Assembly: GCA_964553925.1 (NCBI GenBank)
Contig: CAZKNR010000133.1
Location: forward strand, 1 to 64,000
Source: DAISKN01 sp964553925
GTDB taxonomy: Bacteria; Acidobacteriota; Vicinamibacteria; Marinacidobacterales; SMYC01
DNA: 64,000 bases
Direction of reading: 5' to 3'
The notes under the pieces are model-generated. The model did not search any database. It was not told the origin of the DNA and saw only the letters and a program-made list of their open reading frames with translations. Both the position numbers and the translations under genes were made by a program. Every line of letters starts with the position of its first letter. Position 1 is the stretch's first letter. Of the stretch, positions 15,809 to 24,238 are shown piece by piece.

Positions 15809-18181
15809 CTACCGGAAGGTTTCCACTTCCATCCCGCCGTTCGCGTCGAGGTGCACGGTGATGCTGCCGTGCTCGTCGGTTCGGGCGTAGGAAATTCCCG
15901 AGGCGCGCAGGCGATCGAGAACCGCCGGCGACGGGAGAGGCCAGCCGACGTTCTCCCGCGACGACAGGATCGCGAAGCGGGGGCGCACCGCCGCGAGGAA
16001 TGAAGCGCTGGTGGAAGTCCGGCTTCCGTGATGGCCCACTTTCAGCACGTCGGCCTCGAGCGGAACGCCTCGCGAGAGAAGGGCCTGCTCGAGCTCTTCA
16101 CCAGCGTCGCCGGTCAATAGAACGCTCGATTCGCCCAGAGTGAGCCGCATCACGATCGAGCGGTCGTTCTCGTCCTCCGGTGACTCCATTCCCGGAGCGC
16201 CAGACGCGGCGAGGATCTCCCAGAGGACCCCACCCCAGTGGAAACTCTCTCCCGCGCGCAGCTGGCGGATCGGGATCCCTCGGTCGCGAGCGGTCTGGTA
16301 AATCCGGCGATAGGCGGGCCGCTCCCACGTCGGGCCGCTCTCCCAGACCTCGCGCACGTTCATGGAGCCGGCGATCGCGAAGAGCCCTCCGATGTGGTCG
16401 TAGTCGGCGTGCGTGAGGACCATGGCGTCGAGCTTCCGTCCGCCGTGATCGAGAAGGTAAGGAAGAACGACTCGCTCTCCGACGTCGAATGAGGTGGCTG
16501 GGAGCCCTCCGCCGTCGACGAGGACCCGCTGTCCCTCGGGAAGCGAGAGAACGATGGCGTCCCCATGGCCGACGTCGAGCGCGGTGAGCGTAAGTCGGGA
16601 AGGCTCACTCACCTTCTCTCCCTTTCCGAAGGGAAGCGCCAGAAGAAGCGCGCCGAGACCGACGAAGCCCAGCACCGGTACCTTCCCCCGCCCATGCCGG
16701 AGAAAGGCAAGGGCTCCGTAATACGCGAGCATCCAGAGGAGTGAGGGCCGAGCTACCGCGAGCGTAGCCCCGGGAAGCTCGGAGGCGAGCCGCGCCGTCC
16801 CTGTCAGGAGTGAAACCCCGGCGTGAGCTCCGAGACTCAACAGGTCGGAGAGAAGCGGTACGCCTGAGACGAGGACGAGGGCGAGGCCCACTATCACGAT
16901 AGCCCCCGAGAGGGGAACAGCAACCAGGCTCGCGAGAGGGGCCACCCACGTGAGCGCGTGGAAGTGCCAGGCGGTGATGGGAACGACGACCGCTTGTGCG
17001 GCAATCGAGACCGAGAGCGGCGTTGCCAGGAGGCGAAGGGGGCGGAGCCGGTTCGCGAGAGGCTCGGTGAGCCAGAGAATCCCCGCCATGGCGGCGAAGC
17101 TCAGCTGGAAACCGGGATCCTCGAGCCAGAGCGGCTCCCACAGAAGGAGCAGGAGTGCCGCGAGGGCGAGCGCGTTCACGTAGGGACGATCGAGGCTCAG
17201 GAGGCGCGCCCCGAGGACGATCGAGGTGGCGAGAGCCGCGCGCACCACGGGCGGACCACTCCCGCAGAACGCCGCGTACAAAGGGACGATGAGGAGCAGG
17301 GTCCAGAGGGTCGCGACCTCGGAAGCGCCGAGGCGCCTGAGGATGAAGTAGAACACGAGGATCACGATCGCGACCTGCGACCCGCTGATGGCCATGACGT
17401 GGAAGATGCCCGCGTCGCGATAGAGCTCTTCGAGCTCGGGCGACAGCATTTCTCGATCTCCGGTGAGAAGCGCGACCACGACGCCGAGCGTATCCCTCGA
17501 GGGATCGCCGAGCGCCGATTCGAGTCGAAGGGTCGCAGCGATCCTCAGGCGAGACACCCAGGCTTTGTGCCCACGGGCTTTCGTCTCTCGTTCGACCAGG
17601 AGGGCGCTCTTCACGGAGGCAGTCAGGTCGAGCCGCTGCCGGTCGAAATAGCGCCGGACGTCGAATCCTCCCTCGTTTCCGAAAGACGAGGGCTCGTCGA
17701 GCCTGCCCCAGAACGAGATTCGGTCGGAGGCTTCGAGACCGCGGAGCCGGTCCCGGACCTCCCCCGAAACCCGTGCGCGAAGACCGCCCTCGGCCCTGTA
17801 CGCGTGGCCATGAACCCGGATCGTCTCGGAGTCGAGAGTCAGGACGGCGAGGTCCAGCCCGAGCTCGGGCTCGCGGCGAAGACGACCCTCGATGCGCGAC
17901 GGACCTTCGAAGGATTTCTCTCCGAGGAGGTGGTAGGTCGCAAGAAGCGTGCTCTCCCGCGATTCGAGAGCGCGCGCCCCACCTGCGGCCAGGCCCAGCA
18001 GAACGTAGGCCAGAAAGACGAGCGCGGAGGCGAGAAGCCTCTCGACTCGAGCGAGAGCCGCGGCCACGGACAGGAGCGCGGCCGCCGAGAATCCGGCAAG
18101 CGCCGGAGGAGTGCTCGAGGGTACGGAAAGGAAAAGCCCTGCGACGAACGCGGCGGCGATCGCGATTGCCGGCGATCGCAC
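15809..18181 (-). CDS. comEC: ComEC/Rec2 DNA-uptake channel
   Basis: The polytopic membrane protein of 790 residues forms the inner-membrane channel for single-stranded DNA in natural transformation. The N-terminal third is hydrophobic with a DUF4131-type soluble loop, and the middle is the competence domain (GDREMLSPELEELYRDAGIFHVMAISGSQVA). The C-terminal part is a metallo-beta-lactamase-like domain: LDVGHGDAIVLSLP, THADYDHIGG (HxDxDH), LLTGDAGEE and LKVGHHGSRTSTS. All parts are present, so it appears functional. The start is GTG at 18181. No other competence genes are nearby. Confidence 0.93.
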   Translation of the reverse strand: MRSPAIAIAAAFVAGLFLSVPSSTPPALAGFSAAALLSVAAALARVERLLASALVFLAYVLLGLAAGGARALESRESTLLATYHLLGEKSFEGPSRIEGRLRREPELGLDLAVLTLDSETIRVHGHAYRAEGGLRARVSGEVRDRLRGLEASDRISFWGRLDEPSSFGNEGGFDVRRYFDRQRLDLTASVKSALLVERETKARGHKAWVSRLRIAATLRLESALGDPSRDTLGVVVALLTGDREMLSPELEELYRDAGIFHVMAISGSQVAIVILVFYFILRRLGASEVATLWTLLLIVPLYAAFCGSGPPVVRAALATSIVLGARLLSLDRPYVNALALAALLLLLWEPLWLEDPGFQLSFAAMAGILWLTEPLANRLRPLRLLATPLSVSIAAQAVVVPITAWHFHALTWVAPLASLVAVPLSGAIVIVGLALVLVSGVPLLSDLLSLGAHAGVSLLTGTARLASELPGATLAVARPSLLWMLAYYGALAFLRHGRGKVPVLGFVGLGALLLALPFGKGEKVSEPSRLTLTALDVGHGDAIVLSLPEGQRVLVDGGGLPATSFDVGERVVLPYLLDHGGRKLDAMVLTHADYDHIGGLFAIAGSMNVREVWESGPTWERPAYRRIYQTARDRGIPIRQLRAGESFHWGGVLWEILAASGAPGMESPEDENDRSIVMRLTLGESSVLLTGDAGEELEQALLSRGVPLEADVLKVGHHGSRTSTSASFLAAVRPRFAILSSRENVGWPLPSPAVLDRLRASGISYARTDEHGSITVHLDANGGMEVETFR

Positions 18182-18210
18182 GTCAGGCCCGCTTCCGCGG
18201 GCGAGGGCAT

Positions 18211-18237
18211 TCCAGACAGTCCAGACAGTCCAGACCG
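18211..18237. repeat. 9-bp tandem repeat TCCAGACAG, three copies
   Basis: Two exact and one near copy (TCCAGACCG) in the 66-bp gap between comEC and the secreted-protein gene. No coding use. Confidence 0.85.
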
Positions 18238-18247
18238 GTTAGACGGT

Positions 18248-19138
18248 CTAGAAGGTCAAATCCTTCCGGGGCTTCTTCACGACGAGCCCCCGGACCAGCG
18301 CCTCGAAATCGGCTTCGTTCTCCTGGGCCCTGTTCTCCGGACAGCTGAGACTCAAGACATAGGCGAGATCGCGTGAATAGACGATCACCAGTCGATTGTA
18401 AGAGGGGACGAAACCGGCCACCTTGACGAAGCGCAGCTCGTGGGCGTTGTAGGGCTCGAGAGTGAGTGGACCATTCATGATTGGCCGGAATCCACTGGCC
18501 TGGGAGACCGACCCCTCGACGTCCTGAACGGCGCTGCGAAAATCTTTCTCGCCGCGAAGCTTCCGCCGAATCAGGGCGAGCGTCGCTTTCGCCTCGGTCG
18601 AGGCGTTCGAGAGTGAGGCGGCGACGTCGAACGAGGGCGGCATCGGTTCGATCGCCCAGGCCGCGGAGGGCACGACGAGACTCACTTGAAGCTCTTCGTT
18701 GGACCAGACGGGCGGAGGACTCGCCAGATTCGGGGGCGGAAGCGACGGCGGCGCGGGAGCAGGCGGAGCCGGCTCGGGCGCGCGAACCTGAGGCTCGGGC
18801 TCGATGGTCTCGCTTCGAAGCGCCCGAGGATCGGGTGGTTTCGCCGCAGGCGCGGGGGGCCGCCGCGTTTGAGCACTGCCCTGATTGCCCTGATTTCCTT
18901 GATCGGTACGATTCGCCTGCTCCGTCGCTACCAGGTTGACGTACGAGCGAGGCACCGACATGAGCTTGCCTTCTCGGGTCTTGAGGAGAACGAGTCCCTC
19001 CTTGACCTCGTAGCTCTGGACCTCCATCCGGTTTCCGTCTACGAAGACCACGATCGTCTGGGCCGAGGCGAGCCGGGGCGCTATGAGGAGCGTCGAGACG
19101 AGAAGCAGCAAAGCGGCTCTTGTAGGCCTGATAAGCAT
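18248..19138 (-). CDS. Secreted protein of unknown function with N-terminal small beta domain
   Basis: ATG 19138 follows GGGGAG and starts a signal peptide (MLIRPTRAALLLLVSTLLIAP, cleavage after ASA near residue 26). Residues 28-70 form a small beta-rich segment (VVFVDGNRMEVQSYEVKEGLVLLKT) like those that sense cell-wall or membrane context. A long Pro/Ala-rich linker follows (about 75-150), including an in-frame NQG repeat made by a 9-bp tandem repeat at 18877-18903. The C-terminal 140 residues form a soluble domain I do not recognise. The gene lies upstream of comEC on the same strand. Function unknown. Confidence 0.7.
   Translation of the reverse strand: MLIRPTRAALLLLVSTLLIAPRLASAQTIVVFVDGNRMEVQSYEVKEGLVLLKTREGKLMSVPRSYVNLVATEQANRTDQGNQGNQGSAQTRRPPAPAAKPPDPRALRSETIEPEPQVRAPEPAPPAPAPPSLPPPNLASPPPVWSNEELQVSLVVPSAAWAIEPMPPSFDVAASLSNASTEAKATLALIRRKLRGEKDFRSAVQDVEGSVSQASGFRPIMNGPLTLEPYNAHELRFVKVAGFVPSYNRLVIVYSRDLAYVLSLSCPENRAQENEADFEALVRGLVVKKPRKDLTF
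18877..18903. repeat. 9-bp tandem repeat TGCCCTGAT inside the secreted-protein gene
   Basis: Two exact copies and one near copy (TTCCTTGAT). In frame it encodes the repeated tripeptide of a DQGNQGNQG stretch in the linker. Confidence 0.8.
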
Positions 19139-19200
19139 GACTGGCACTCCCCTTTGCATCGTCCCGGAAGTGGCTCTGGGAAGCCTCGCGAGACGCCCCT

Positions 19201-19229
19201 AGTATGGTCCCCGGTGGGGAGGTTGGCAA
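19201..19229 (-). promoter_or_regulatory. Sigma-70-like promoter for the secreted-protein gene
   Basis: On the minus strand TTGCCA (19229-19224) and CATACT (19206-19201) are separated by 17 bases, 62 bases upstream of the ATG at 19138. Matches are 5/6 and 4/6. Confidence 0.5.
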
Positions 19230-19241
19230 GTTTGGCTGAAG

Positions 19242-19259
19242 CTCAGCGGGCTCAGCGGG
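19242..19259. repeat. 9-bp tandem duplication CTCAGCGGG
   Basis: Two exact copies overlapping the 3' end of the rlmD gene. Confidence 0.7.
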
Positions 19260-20577
19260 CGCGGGAGAAGAGGGCGACGGTCTCGAAGTGGTGGGTGTTC
19301 GGAAAAAGGTCGAAAAGCGCGAGGCTCGAAAGAGCGAGGCCGTGGGCGGAGAGACGGACGACATCCCGGAACAGCGCCGGGGGGTCGCAGGAAACGTATC
19401 GGATCGAACGCACGGGACTCTTGCCGACCGCTTCGATGAGAGCGGGAGACAGGCCTCCCCGTGGCGGGTCCAGGATGACGACGTCGGAAGGCAAAAGCTT
19501 CGCCCGGGCGGCGTAGGCCGACGCGTCTCCGCGGACGAAGCGCAGCCTGGCGCTTCCTTCGCGTCCTTCCGCAGCCGCGCGCTCGGCATTCTCCCGCGCG
19601 TCCTTGAGGGCGATGCTCTGGCTCTCGACCCCGATGACGCTCGCGAGCCTCCTCGAAAGCGGGAGGGCGAAAAGACCGACGCCGCAGAACAGATCGAGTC
19701 CGCGCGTGGCGCCGTCTTCCTCCGAGCCGGCGACGACGCTCGACACCAAATCCTGAAGGAGGAACCGGTTCGACTGGAAGAAGCTTCCGACCGACTGAAG
19801 GAGCGTAAGACCCGACACCCGGTGCTCCACAAGGGGCCGTCCCGCGCGGATCCCGGGGCCGCCCCCGCGATCGTCGTCGACCGCGGCGACCATCCCCTCG
19901 AGCCCGAGCTCCGTGAGGAGCTCCTCCCGCTTTCTCTCCTCGAACGCGCGAAGACCATCGCTAGAGGAGACGAGAAATCTCGCGGCGATCCTCCCTGGCT
20001 CGTGCGTCGACTCTTCGAGCTCCACGGCGACCACGCTCCGGGCGAGGCGCCGATTCTCCGAGAGCACCCCGCGGACGCGCTGCCAGACGCGATTCAGTGT
20101 CTCCGTCCCGAGAAGGCACCGGTCGACGTCCACGATCTCGCGGCTCTCGCGCCGGCGAAAGCCCGCGATCGGCTGATGGGCGACGAAAGCAACGTGGAAT
20201 CGAAGCCGGTTTCGGTACTCGGTGTCCTTCGCCGAGTGGAGCGTGAGGGGCTTGTCGTAAGGCGCCCCGGTGGCGCGCTCGATCCCCTCCAGAAGGATGC
20301 GTCGTTTGGCTTCGAGCTGTGCCTCAGGCCGAAGATGCATGAGCCGGCAGCCCCCGCAGCTTTGGTAGTAGGGACACGGCGGGGCGCGCCGCTCAGGGGA
20401 GGTCTCGAGGACCTCGACGGAGACCGCTCTCGCGTAGTCCGCCTTCTCCCGGAGGGTTCGCACTCGGTGACGCTCCCCTGGCGCCGTTTCCGGCACGAAG
20501 ACCACTCGGCCCTCGTGGCGGGCGAGCCCGTCGCCTCCGGCGACTATCTTTTCGATCTCGACCTCGAACTCCGGCAT
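19252..20577 (-). CDS. rlmD: 23S rRNA (uracil-5-)-methyltransferase, RlmD/TrmA family
   Basis: The protein of 441 residues is a SAM-dependent RNA m5U methyltransferase. It starts with a TRAM-like domain (VEIEKIVAGGDGLARHEGRVVFV). The iron-sulfur cluster motif Cys-x5-Cys-x2-Cys (CPYYQSCGGC) near residue 75 has a further Cys downstream. The SAM-binding LDLFCGVGLFALPL, the nucleophile motif SCDPPALFRD and the general base motif FETVALF follow. I use ATG 20577, which gives the family start; a longer frame upstream is unsupported. It sits 5 bases after the birA-fusion stop. The exact target (U747 or U1939) is not decided by sequence. Confidence 0.9.
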   Translation of the reverse strand: MPEFEVEIEKIVAGGDGLARHEGRVVFVPETAPGERHRVRTLREKADYARAVSVEVLETSPERRAPPCPYYQSCGGCRLMHLRPEAQLEAKRRILLEGIERATGAPYDKPLTLHSAKDTEYRNRLRFHVAFVAHQPIAGFRRRESREIVDVDRCLLGTETLNRVWQRVRGVLSENRRLARSVVAVELEESTHEPGRIAARFLVSSSDGLRAFEERKREELLTELGLEGMVAAVDDDRGGGPGIRAGRPLVEHRVSGLTLLQSVGSFFQSNRFLLQDLVSSVVAGSEEDGATRGLDLFCGVGLFALPLSRRLASVIGVESQSIALKDARENAERAAAEGREGSARLRFVRGDASAYAARAKLLPSDVVILDPPRGGLSPALIEAVGKSPVRSIRYVSCDPPALFRDVVRLSAHGLALSSLALFDLFPNTHHFETVALFSRAR

Positions 20578-20582
20578 GAGGG

Positions 20583-22085
20583 CTAACGCGAGTATAGGCT
20601 CAAGGTGGGGAGACCGATTCTCTTTCGGAGCCGCCTTCGATACGCGCTCTCGAGGGCCGCCCGATAGATTTTTTCCGGCATGCGCTCGCGGTACGAATCG
20701 AGCGAGGACTCGGCCTCTCGCCTCAGTTCGTCCCGCTCCCTGTCTCCCACGACTGCCTCGGACTCGGCGACGAGCTCTTCGTCGAGCGCGGCCAGGTCCC
20801 GCTCGGCTTCGCCCGGGGCCTTCCCGGCACGCTCGGACAAGGACCGGACGGCGTCCGCGGCTCGCTCGAGGAAAAGGGCCAGCCCGCGCTCCTTCTCCGG
20901 CAGCGCGGCAGCAAGCTCCCGGAGCCGCGAGGAGGTTTCCCTGAGGTATGCTTCGGCCCCGGCGTCTTCCGAAGACGTCGCCCCCCCGCGCCCGCCGAGG
21001 CTCGACTCCCGAAACCTTCGAAAGGAAGCCTCGACCGTTTGCCGGCAGTATCCAAGGCGGCGCGCCTTCAGAAGCGTCTTCGGGCGTTCGAACACCCGGT
21101 CGATTCCCTCTTTCACCACCGCGAGAGGGATTCCCAGCTGTTCCCAGCGCCACACCAGGTCCCATTCGCTCGGGGTGATGAAGAGAGGACTTCCACGCCG
21201 GGCGACGAAGCAGCTCTCCACTCCCTCGTAGTAGCCTTCATCACCTTCATCGAATGCGGGCGCGCTCTGTCCGGCATCTTCCTGAAGGTGAACGTCGTCC
21301 GAGCGCAGAGTTCTCGTGGTTCCGTCGTCGAGACGGACGTCGAGTCCGCCGTCGTCCGCGAGTCCCACGATCGAGGCCGCGTAGCCGCTTGTCTCGCGTG
21401 ACACCACTCGCACCCGCGCGCCCTCGAGACCGCTCGCGAGCTCTCGCCACCTCTGAAGAATCCGCGGCCGGCTCTCGCGCTCCCACCACTTCTCGAGAGC
21501 GACCGTGACCGCGAGCGCGACCTCGAGAGGATCCACCGCGCGGCCGAGAATCGCGCGCACCGACGTCGCGCGCGCCGAGACCTCTCCCGGAAAGTCTTCC
21601 GCCGCCTGATTCACGTTGACGCCGATTCCCACCACCGCGAACTCGCACCTTTGACCGGCGAAGCTCGACTCGCACAGGATTCCGCCGAGTTTCCGGCCAG
21701 CGAAGAACAGATCGTTGGGCCAGCGGAGCTCGATTGCGATCGCCGCGGACTGCTTGAGCCCCTCGGCTGCCGCGACCGATGCCGTGAGCGGGAGGATCCC
21801 GAGATCGCGGGTGTCATCCTCTTCTTCGCCCTTCTTGGGCTCCTCGGGCTTCTCGGGCCGAATCAGGAGCGAGAGATAGAGGCCCCCCTCGGCGGACTCC
21901 CACCTTCGGCTCCAGCGTCCCTTTCCCGCGCTCTGGGACTTCGCCAGGACAACGGTGCCATGGGGCGCGCCCCGCTTGGCGAGAGAGGCCGCGACAACGT
22001 TGGTGGAATCGGTCTCGTTGGCGACGAGGATGAAACGGCCCCAGCCCGAGCCGGCGCTTCGGAGCCTGCTGCCGAACGAGGCTAT
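20583..22085 (-). CDS. birA: Biotin-protein ligase fused to an uncharacterised C-terminal domain; no canonical start codon
   Basis: The open frame from 22085 to 20583 encodes a full biotin-protein ligase. It has NETDSTNVVA, the GKGRW region equivalent to GRGR, LRWPNDLFFAGRKLGGILCE, and VVGIGVNVN, then a BirA C-terminal SH3-like part ending near residue 265. About 230 more residues follow, starting at YYEGVESCFVARRGSPLF, that match no part of BirA. They look like an independent protein joined in frame. There is no ATG, GTG or TTG in this frame before residue 151. The only start-like position is an ATA at 22085 that overlaps the TAG of the preceding gene (ATAG). Either translation starts at ATA, or the start codon was mutated or miscalled. 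Confidence 0.75.
   Translation of the reverse strand: MASFGSRLRSAGSGWGRFILVANETDSTNVVAASLAKRGAPHGTVVLAKSQSAGKGRWSRRWESAEGGLYLSLLIRPEKPEEPKKGEEEDDTRDLGILPLTASVAAAEGLKQSAAIAIELRWPNDLFFAGRKLGGILCESSFAGQRCEFAVVGIGVNVNQAAEDFPGEVSARATSVRAILGRAVDPLEVALAVTVALEKWWERESRPRILQRWRELASGLEGARVRVVSRETSGYAASIVGLADDGGLDVRLDDGTTRTLRSDDVHLQEDAGQSAPAFDEGDEGYYEGVESCFVARRGSPLFITPSEWDLVWRWEQLGIPLAVVKEGIDRVFERPKTLLKARRLGYCRQTVEASFRRFRESSLGGRGGATSSEDAGAEAYLRETSSRLRELAAALPEKERGLALFLERAADAVRSLSERAGKAPGEAERDLAALDEELVAESEAVVGDRERDELRREAESSLDSYRERMPEKIYRAALESAYRRRLRKRIGLPTLSLYSR
21831..21857. repeat. 9-bp tandem repeat CTTCTCGGG, three near copies, inside birA
   Basis: Copies read CTTCTTGGG, CTCCTCGGG and CTTCTCGGG. In the birA frame they encode part of an acidic, Pro-Glu-Lys-rich surface insertion (PEKPEEPKK) between the conserved strands. 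Confidence 0.8.
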
Positions 22086-23605
22086 TTCGGGACCTTCGCC
22101 AGCTTGGCCTTCAGAGCGTCGATTTCCCTTTGGATCATTCCTTCGGCGAGATCGGGGACGACCTCCCAGGCAATTTCCTGAATGATCTTCTGAGAGAGCT
22201 TGTCCACGAGGCGCGCGGCAAGCCTGTCGATGAGAGCGTCGTCTATGACCTCCGGAATTGCGCCCCGGCCGCCGTCGCCTTCGCGCGACGGTGTCCTGGC
22301 CGCGAACACAGGCTTCGCTATCTCGGAGGGGCCAGGCGTGTCGATCTTGTCAAAGGGCTCGTCAAAGGGCTCGTGCGCCGCGTTGGTCTCGAACACCGGC
22401 TCGGGCTCGCTCACGGGCGCTTCGCTTTCGGCGACGATTTCCGCCTCGCCGTAAGAGTCGAAGGAACCCGTGTCGATCCGGTCGAAGTTGTCGCTGGCCT
22501 CACCGGAGCCGAGCGTCTGGCCGCTTTCGAACGAGGAGACGGGCTCGAAGTCCGCCCCGGAGTGTTTTGCGGCGGCGACGAACGGATCGTAGGGCTCGAA
22601 CGCCGACGCTGGCTCGGGAGCCGCGGCGGTGAGAGGCGGCGGCATCACGAGCGGAGGAGGTCCCGCAACCTCAGGCGGCTCGGGTATCGGCGGCGGCACG
22701 TAGGCGGAGGTATCCGAGATAGGTGGGTCGGCGAACTCGTCGAAACCCTGGTAGCTCGGCGCCGACTCCGGGCCGCCTTCGTTCGGCATCCGCCATGTGG
22801 AGTCCATGTCGTCAGCCTCGTACTGGACCTCGTAATCCGGAGACGTGAAGGCCTGACTCGGGGCTGAAGGCGCTCCGAGCGGAGGCGGCGCCATGAACAC
22901 CGTTGAGCTGTCTTCTTCTTCGGGAGCGGCAGGCACTTCGACAGCGCCCCAGATGTCGTCTCCCTCCGAGGCGGAGGGTGCGGCCGGCCGTCCCTCGCGG
23001 CCTCCGAGAAGAACGGTATGGTCGCCCGGCTCCATCATGAGCTCCCGTTCCCCAGCCTCGATCGCGAACGCGTCGTCGAATCCGGAGCCGTACTCGGCGA
23101 TCGGCGCGGGCGGCGGCGCGAGTGCGGCGGCGACGTGGGGCGCTCTCGCAGGCGCGGGCGGAGCTCCGCGCGCGGGCGGCATGATGACCGTACGCTCGTC
23201 GAACTCCATGGGCGCCGGTGCGGAAGCGGCCGCCGGGACCCGGGCGAGAAGCTCTTTTACCTTCGAGATCAGAGTCTGGGGCTCGAAGGGCTTGGCGAGA
23301 AAACCGTCGCAACCGGCGTTGCGGGCGCGCTCTTGATCGAACGGCTCGAAGGCTCCGGTCAGGAGAAGAACCGGGATGTGCTTCAAATCGGCGCTGGACT
23401 TGATGAACTCGCAGACCTCGTAGCCGTTTTTCTCCGGCATGATGATGTCGCAGAGAACGATATGCGGCATGATCGAACGGATCTCGTCGATCGCTTTCTG
23501 GCCGTTGCCGACGGTATGAAGCTCGAAGTCCTCGTCAGAGAAGGTGAGCTCGATGACCTTCTGAATGGTGATGCTGTCGTCGGCGAGCAGGATTTTATGT
23601 CCCAT
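22082..23605 (-). CDS. Response regulator with long disordered linker and C-terminal helical domain
   Basis: ATG 23605 follows GGAAGGAGG with ideal spacing; the protein has 507 residues. Residues 1-125 are a receiver domain with the acidic pair (LLADDS), the phospho-acceptor Asp in VLCDIIMPEKNG and the Lys in FLAKPFEP. About residues 130-440 are a low-complexity linker rich in Ala, Pro, Glu and Asp. The last 60 residues (DDALIDRLAARLVDKLSQKIIQEIAWEVVPDLAEGMI) form a conserved helical module seen in similar gliding-motility or signalling regulators. No DNA-binding domain is present, so it acts through protein contacts. No histidine kinase is nearby. A 12-bp duplication at 22349-22372 extends the linker. 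Confidence 0.85.
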   Translation of the reverse strand: MGHKILLADDSITIQKVIELTFSDEDFELHTVGNGQKAIDEIRSIMPHIVLCDIIMPEKNGYEVCEFIKSSADLKHIPVLLLTGAFEPFDQERARNAGCDGFLAKPFEPQTLISKVKELLARVPAAASAPAPMEFDERTVIMPPARGAPPAPARAPHVAAALAPPPAPIAEYGSGFDDAFAIEAGERELMMEPGDHTVLLGGREGRPAAPSASEGDDIWGAVEVPAAPEEEDSSTVFMAPPPLGAPSAPSQAFTSPDYEVQYEADDMDSTWRMPNEGGPESAPSYQGFDEFADPPISDTSAYVPPPIPEPPEVAGPPPLVMPPPLTAAAPEPASAFEPYDPFVAAAKHSGADFEPVSSFESGQTLGSGEASDNFDRIDTGSFDSYGEAEIVAESEAPVSEPEPVFETNAAHEPFDEPFDKIDTPGPSEIAKPVFAARTPSREGDGGRGAIPEVIDDALIDRLAARLVDKLSQKIIQEIAWEVVPDLAEGMIQREIDALKAKLAKVPK

Positions 23606-23709
23606 CGCCCCTCCTTCCGGACGTTTTCGAACGGCTCGACGGGTTGGCGCTTGTTTGGTGTGCGGATCGCAACGTTCGGCTTGCTCTCTGCTGTTCAGAG
23701 TTTTTGGAA

Positions 23710-23738
23710 ATGGTAACACGCATGCCCCGTGGTGTCAA
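23710..23738 (-). promoter_or_regulatory. Sigma-70 promoter of the response regulator gene
   Basis: On the minus strand TTGACA (23738-23733) is followed by 17 bases and TACCAT (23715-23710). This is the best-formed promoter in the window. The start codon lies 105 bases further on, leaving a leader of about 95 bases. Confidence 0.75.
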
Positions 23739-23830
23739 CCGAAGCGGCTACATAATTCCTTTTCTACGAAGAGGATGCGAAGGGAGCGGGCGCGAAGACC
23801 CGGAATTTAACGGGATTCTCCTCTTCGGAG

Positions 23831-24238
23831 TCAGCCCGGCGCTCTCGCGGACAGTCGTTCTCGAAGGAAGGATACGATATCGTCCGTCCTGGCCCCCGGC
23901 TGGAACACCTTCTCAACACCCATCTCCTCGAGAACCGGGATGTCTTTGTCGGGAATGATGCCGCCGGCGAAGAGGAGAACGTCGCCCATGTTCTTCTCGC
24001 GCAAAAGCTCGAGGATACGCGACAGCAGAGGGTGGTGTGCGCCCGAGAGAACGGAAACTCCGATGGCATCGACGTCTTCTTGCACCGCCGCGTCCACAAT
24101 CTCCTCCGGCGTCCGCCTCAGGCCGGTGTAGATCGCCTCCATCCCCGCGTCGCGGAGGGCGCGGGCGACCAGGAGAGCGCCGCGATCGTGCCCGTCGAGG
24201 CCGGGCTTCGCCACCAGGACCCGGTAGCGTTTGGTCAC
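23831..24238 (-). CDS. Stand-alone cobalamin-binding protein (methylmalonyl-CoA mutase C-terminal type)
   Basis: This 135-residue protein is a complete B12-binding domain: KPGLDGHDRGALLVARALRD with the DxHxxG cobalt-ligand motif, then SVLSGAHH and LLFAGGIIP. It is the type found as the small partner of split acyl-CoA mutases. Its start overlaps the icmF stop by 4 bases (ATGA), so the two are coupled. IcmF already has its own B12 domain. This protein may therefore serve another mutase large subunit encoded elsewhere, or have been kept from a split ancestor. Confidence 0.92.
   Translation of the reverse strand: MTKRYRVLVAKPGLDGHDRGALLVARALRDAGMEAIYTGLRRTPEEIVDAAVQEDVDAIGVSVLSGAHHPLLSRILELLREKNMGDVLLFAGGIIPDKDIPVLEEMGVEKVFQPGARTDDIVSFLRERLSARAPG

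Noticed and set aside
15799..15822. AAACCT...AGGTTT inverted repeat as a bidirectional terminator
   Set aside because: It overlaps the comEC stop region, the stem is short and imperfect, and there is no T-run.
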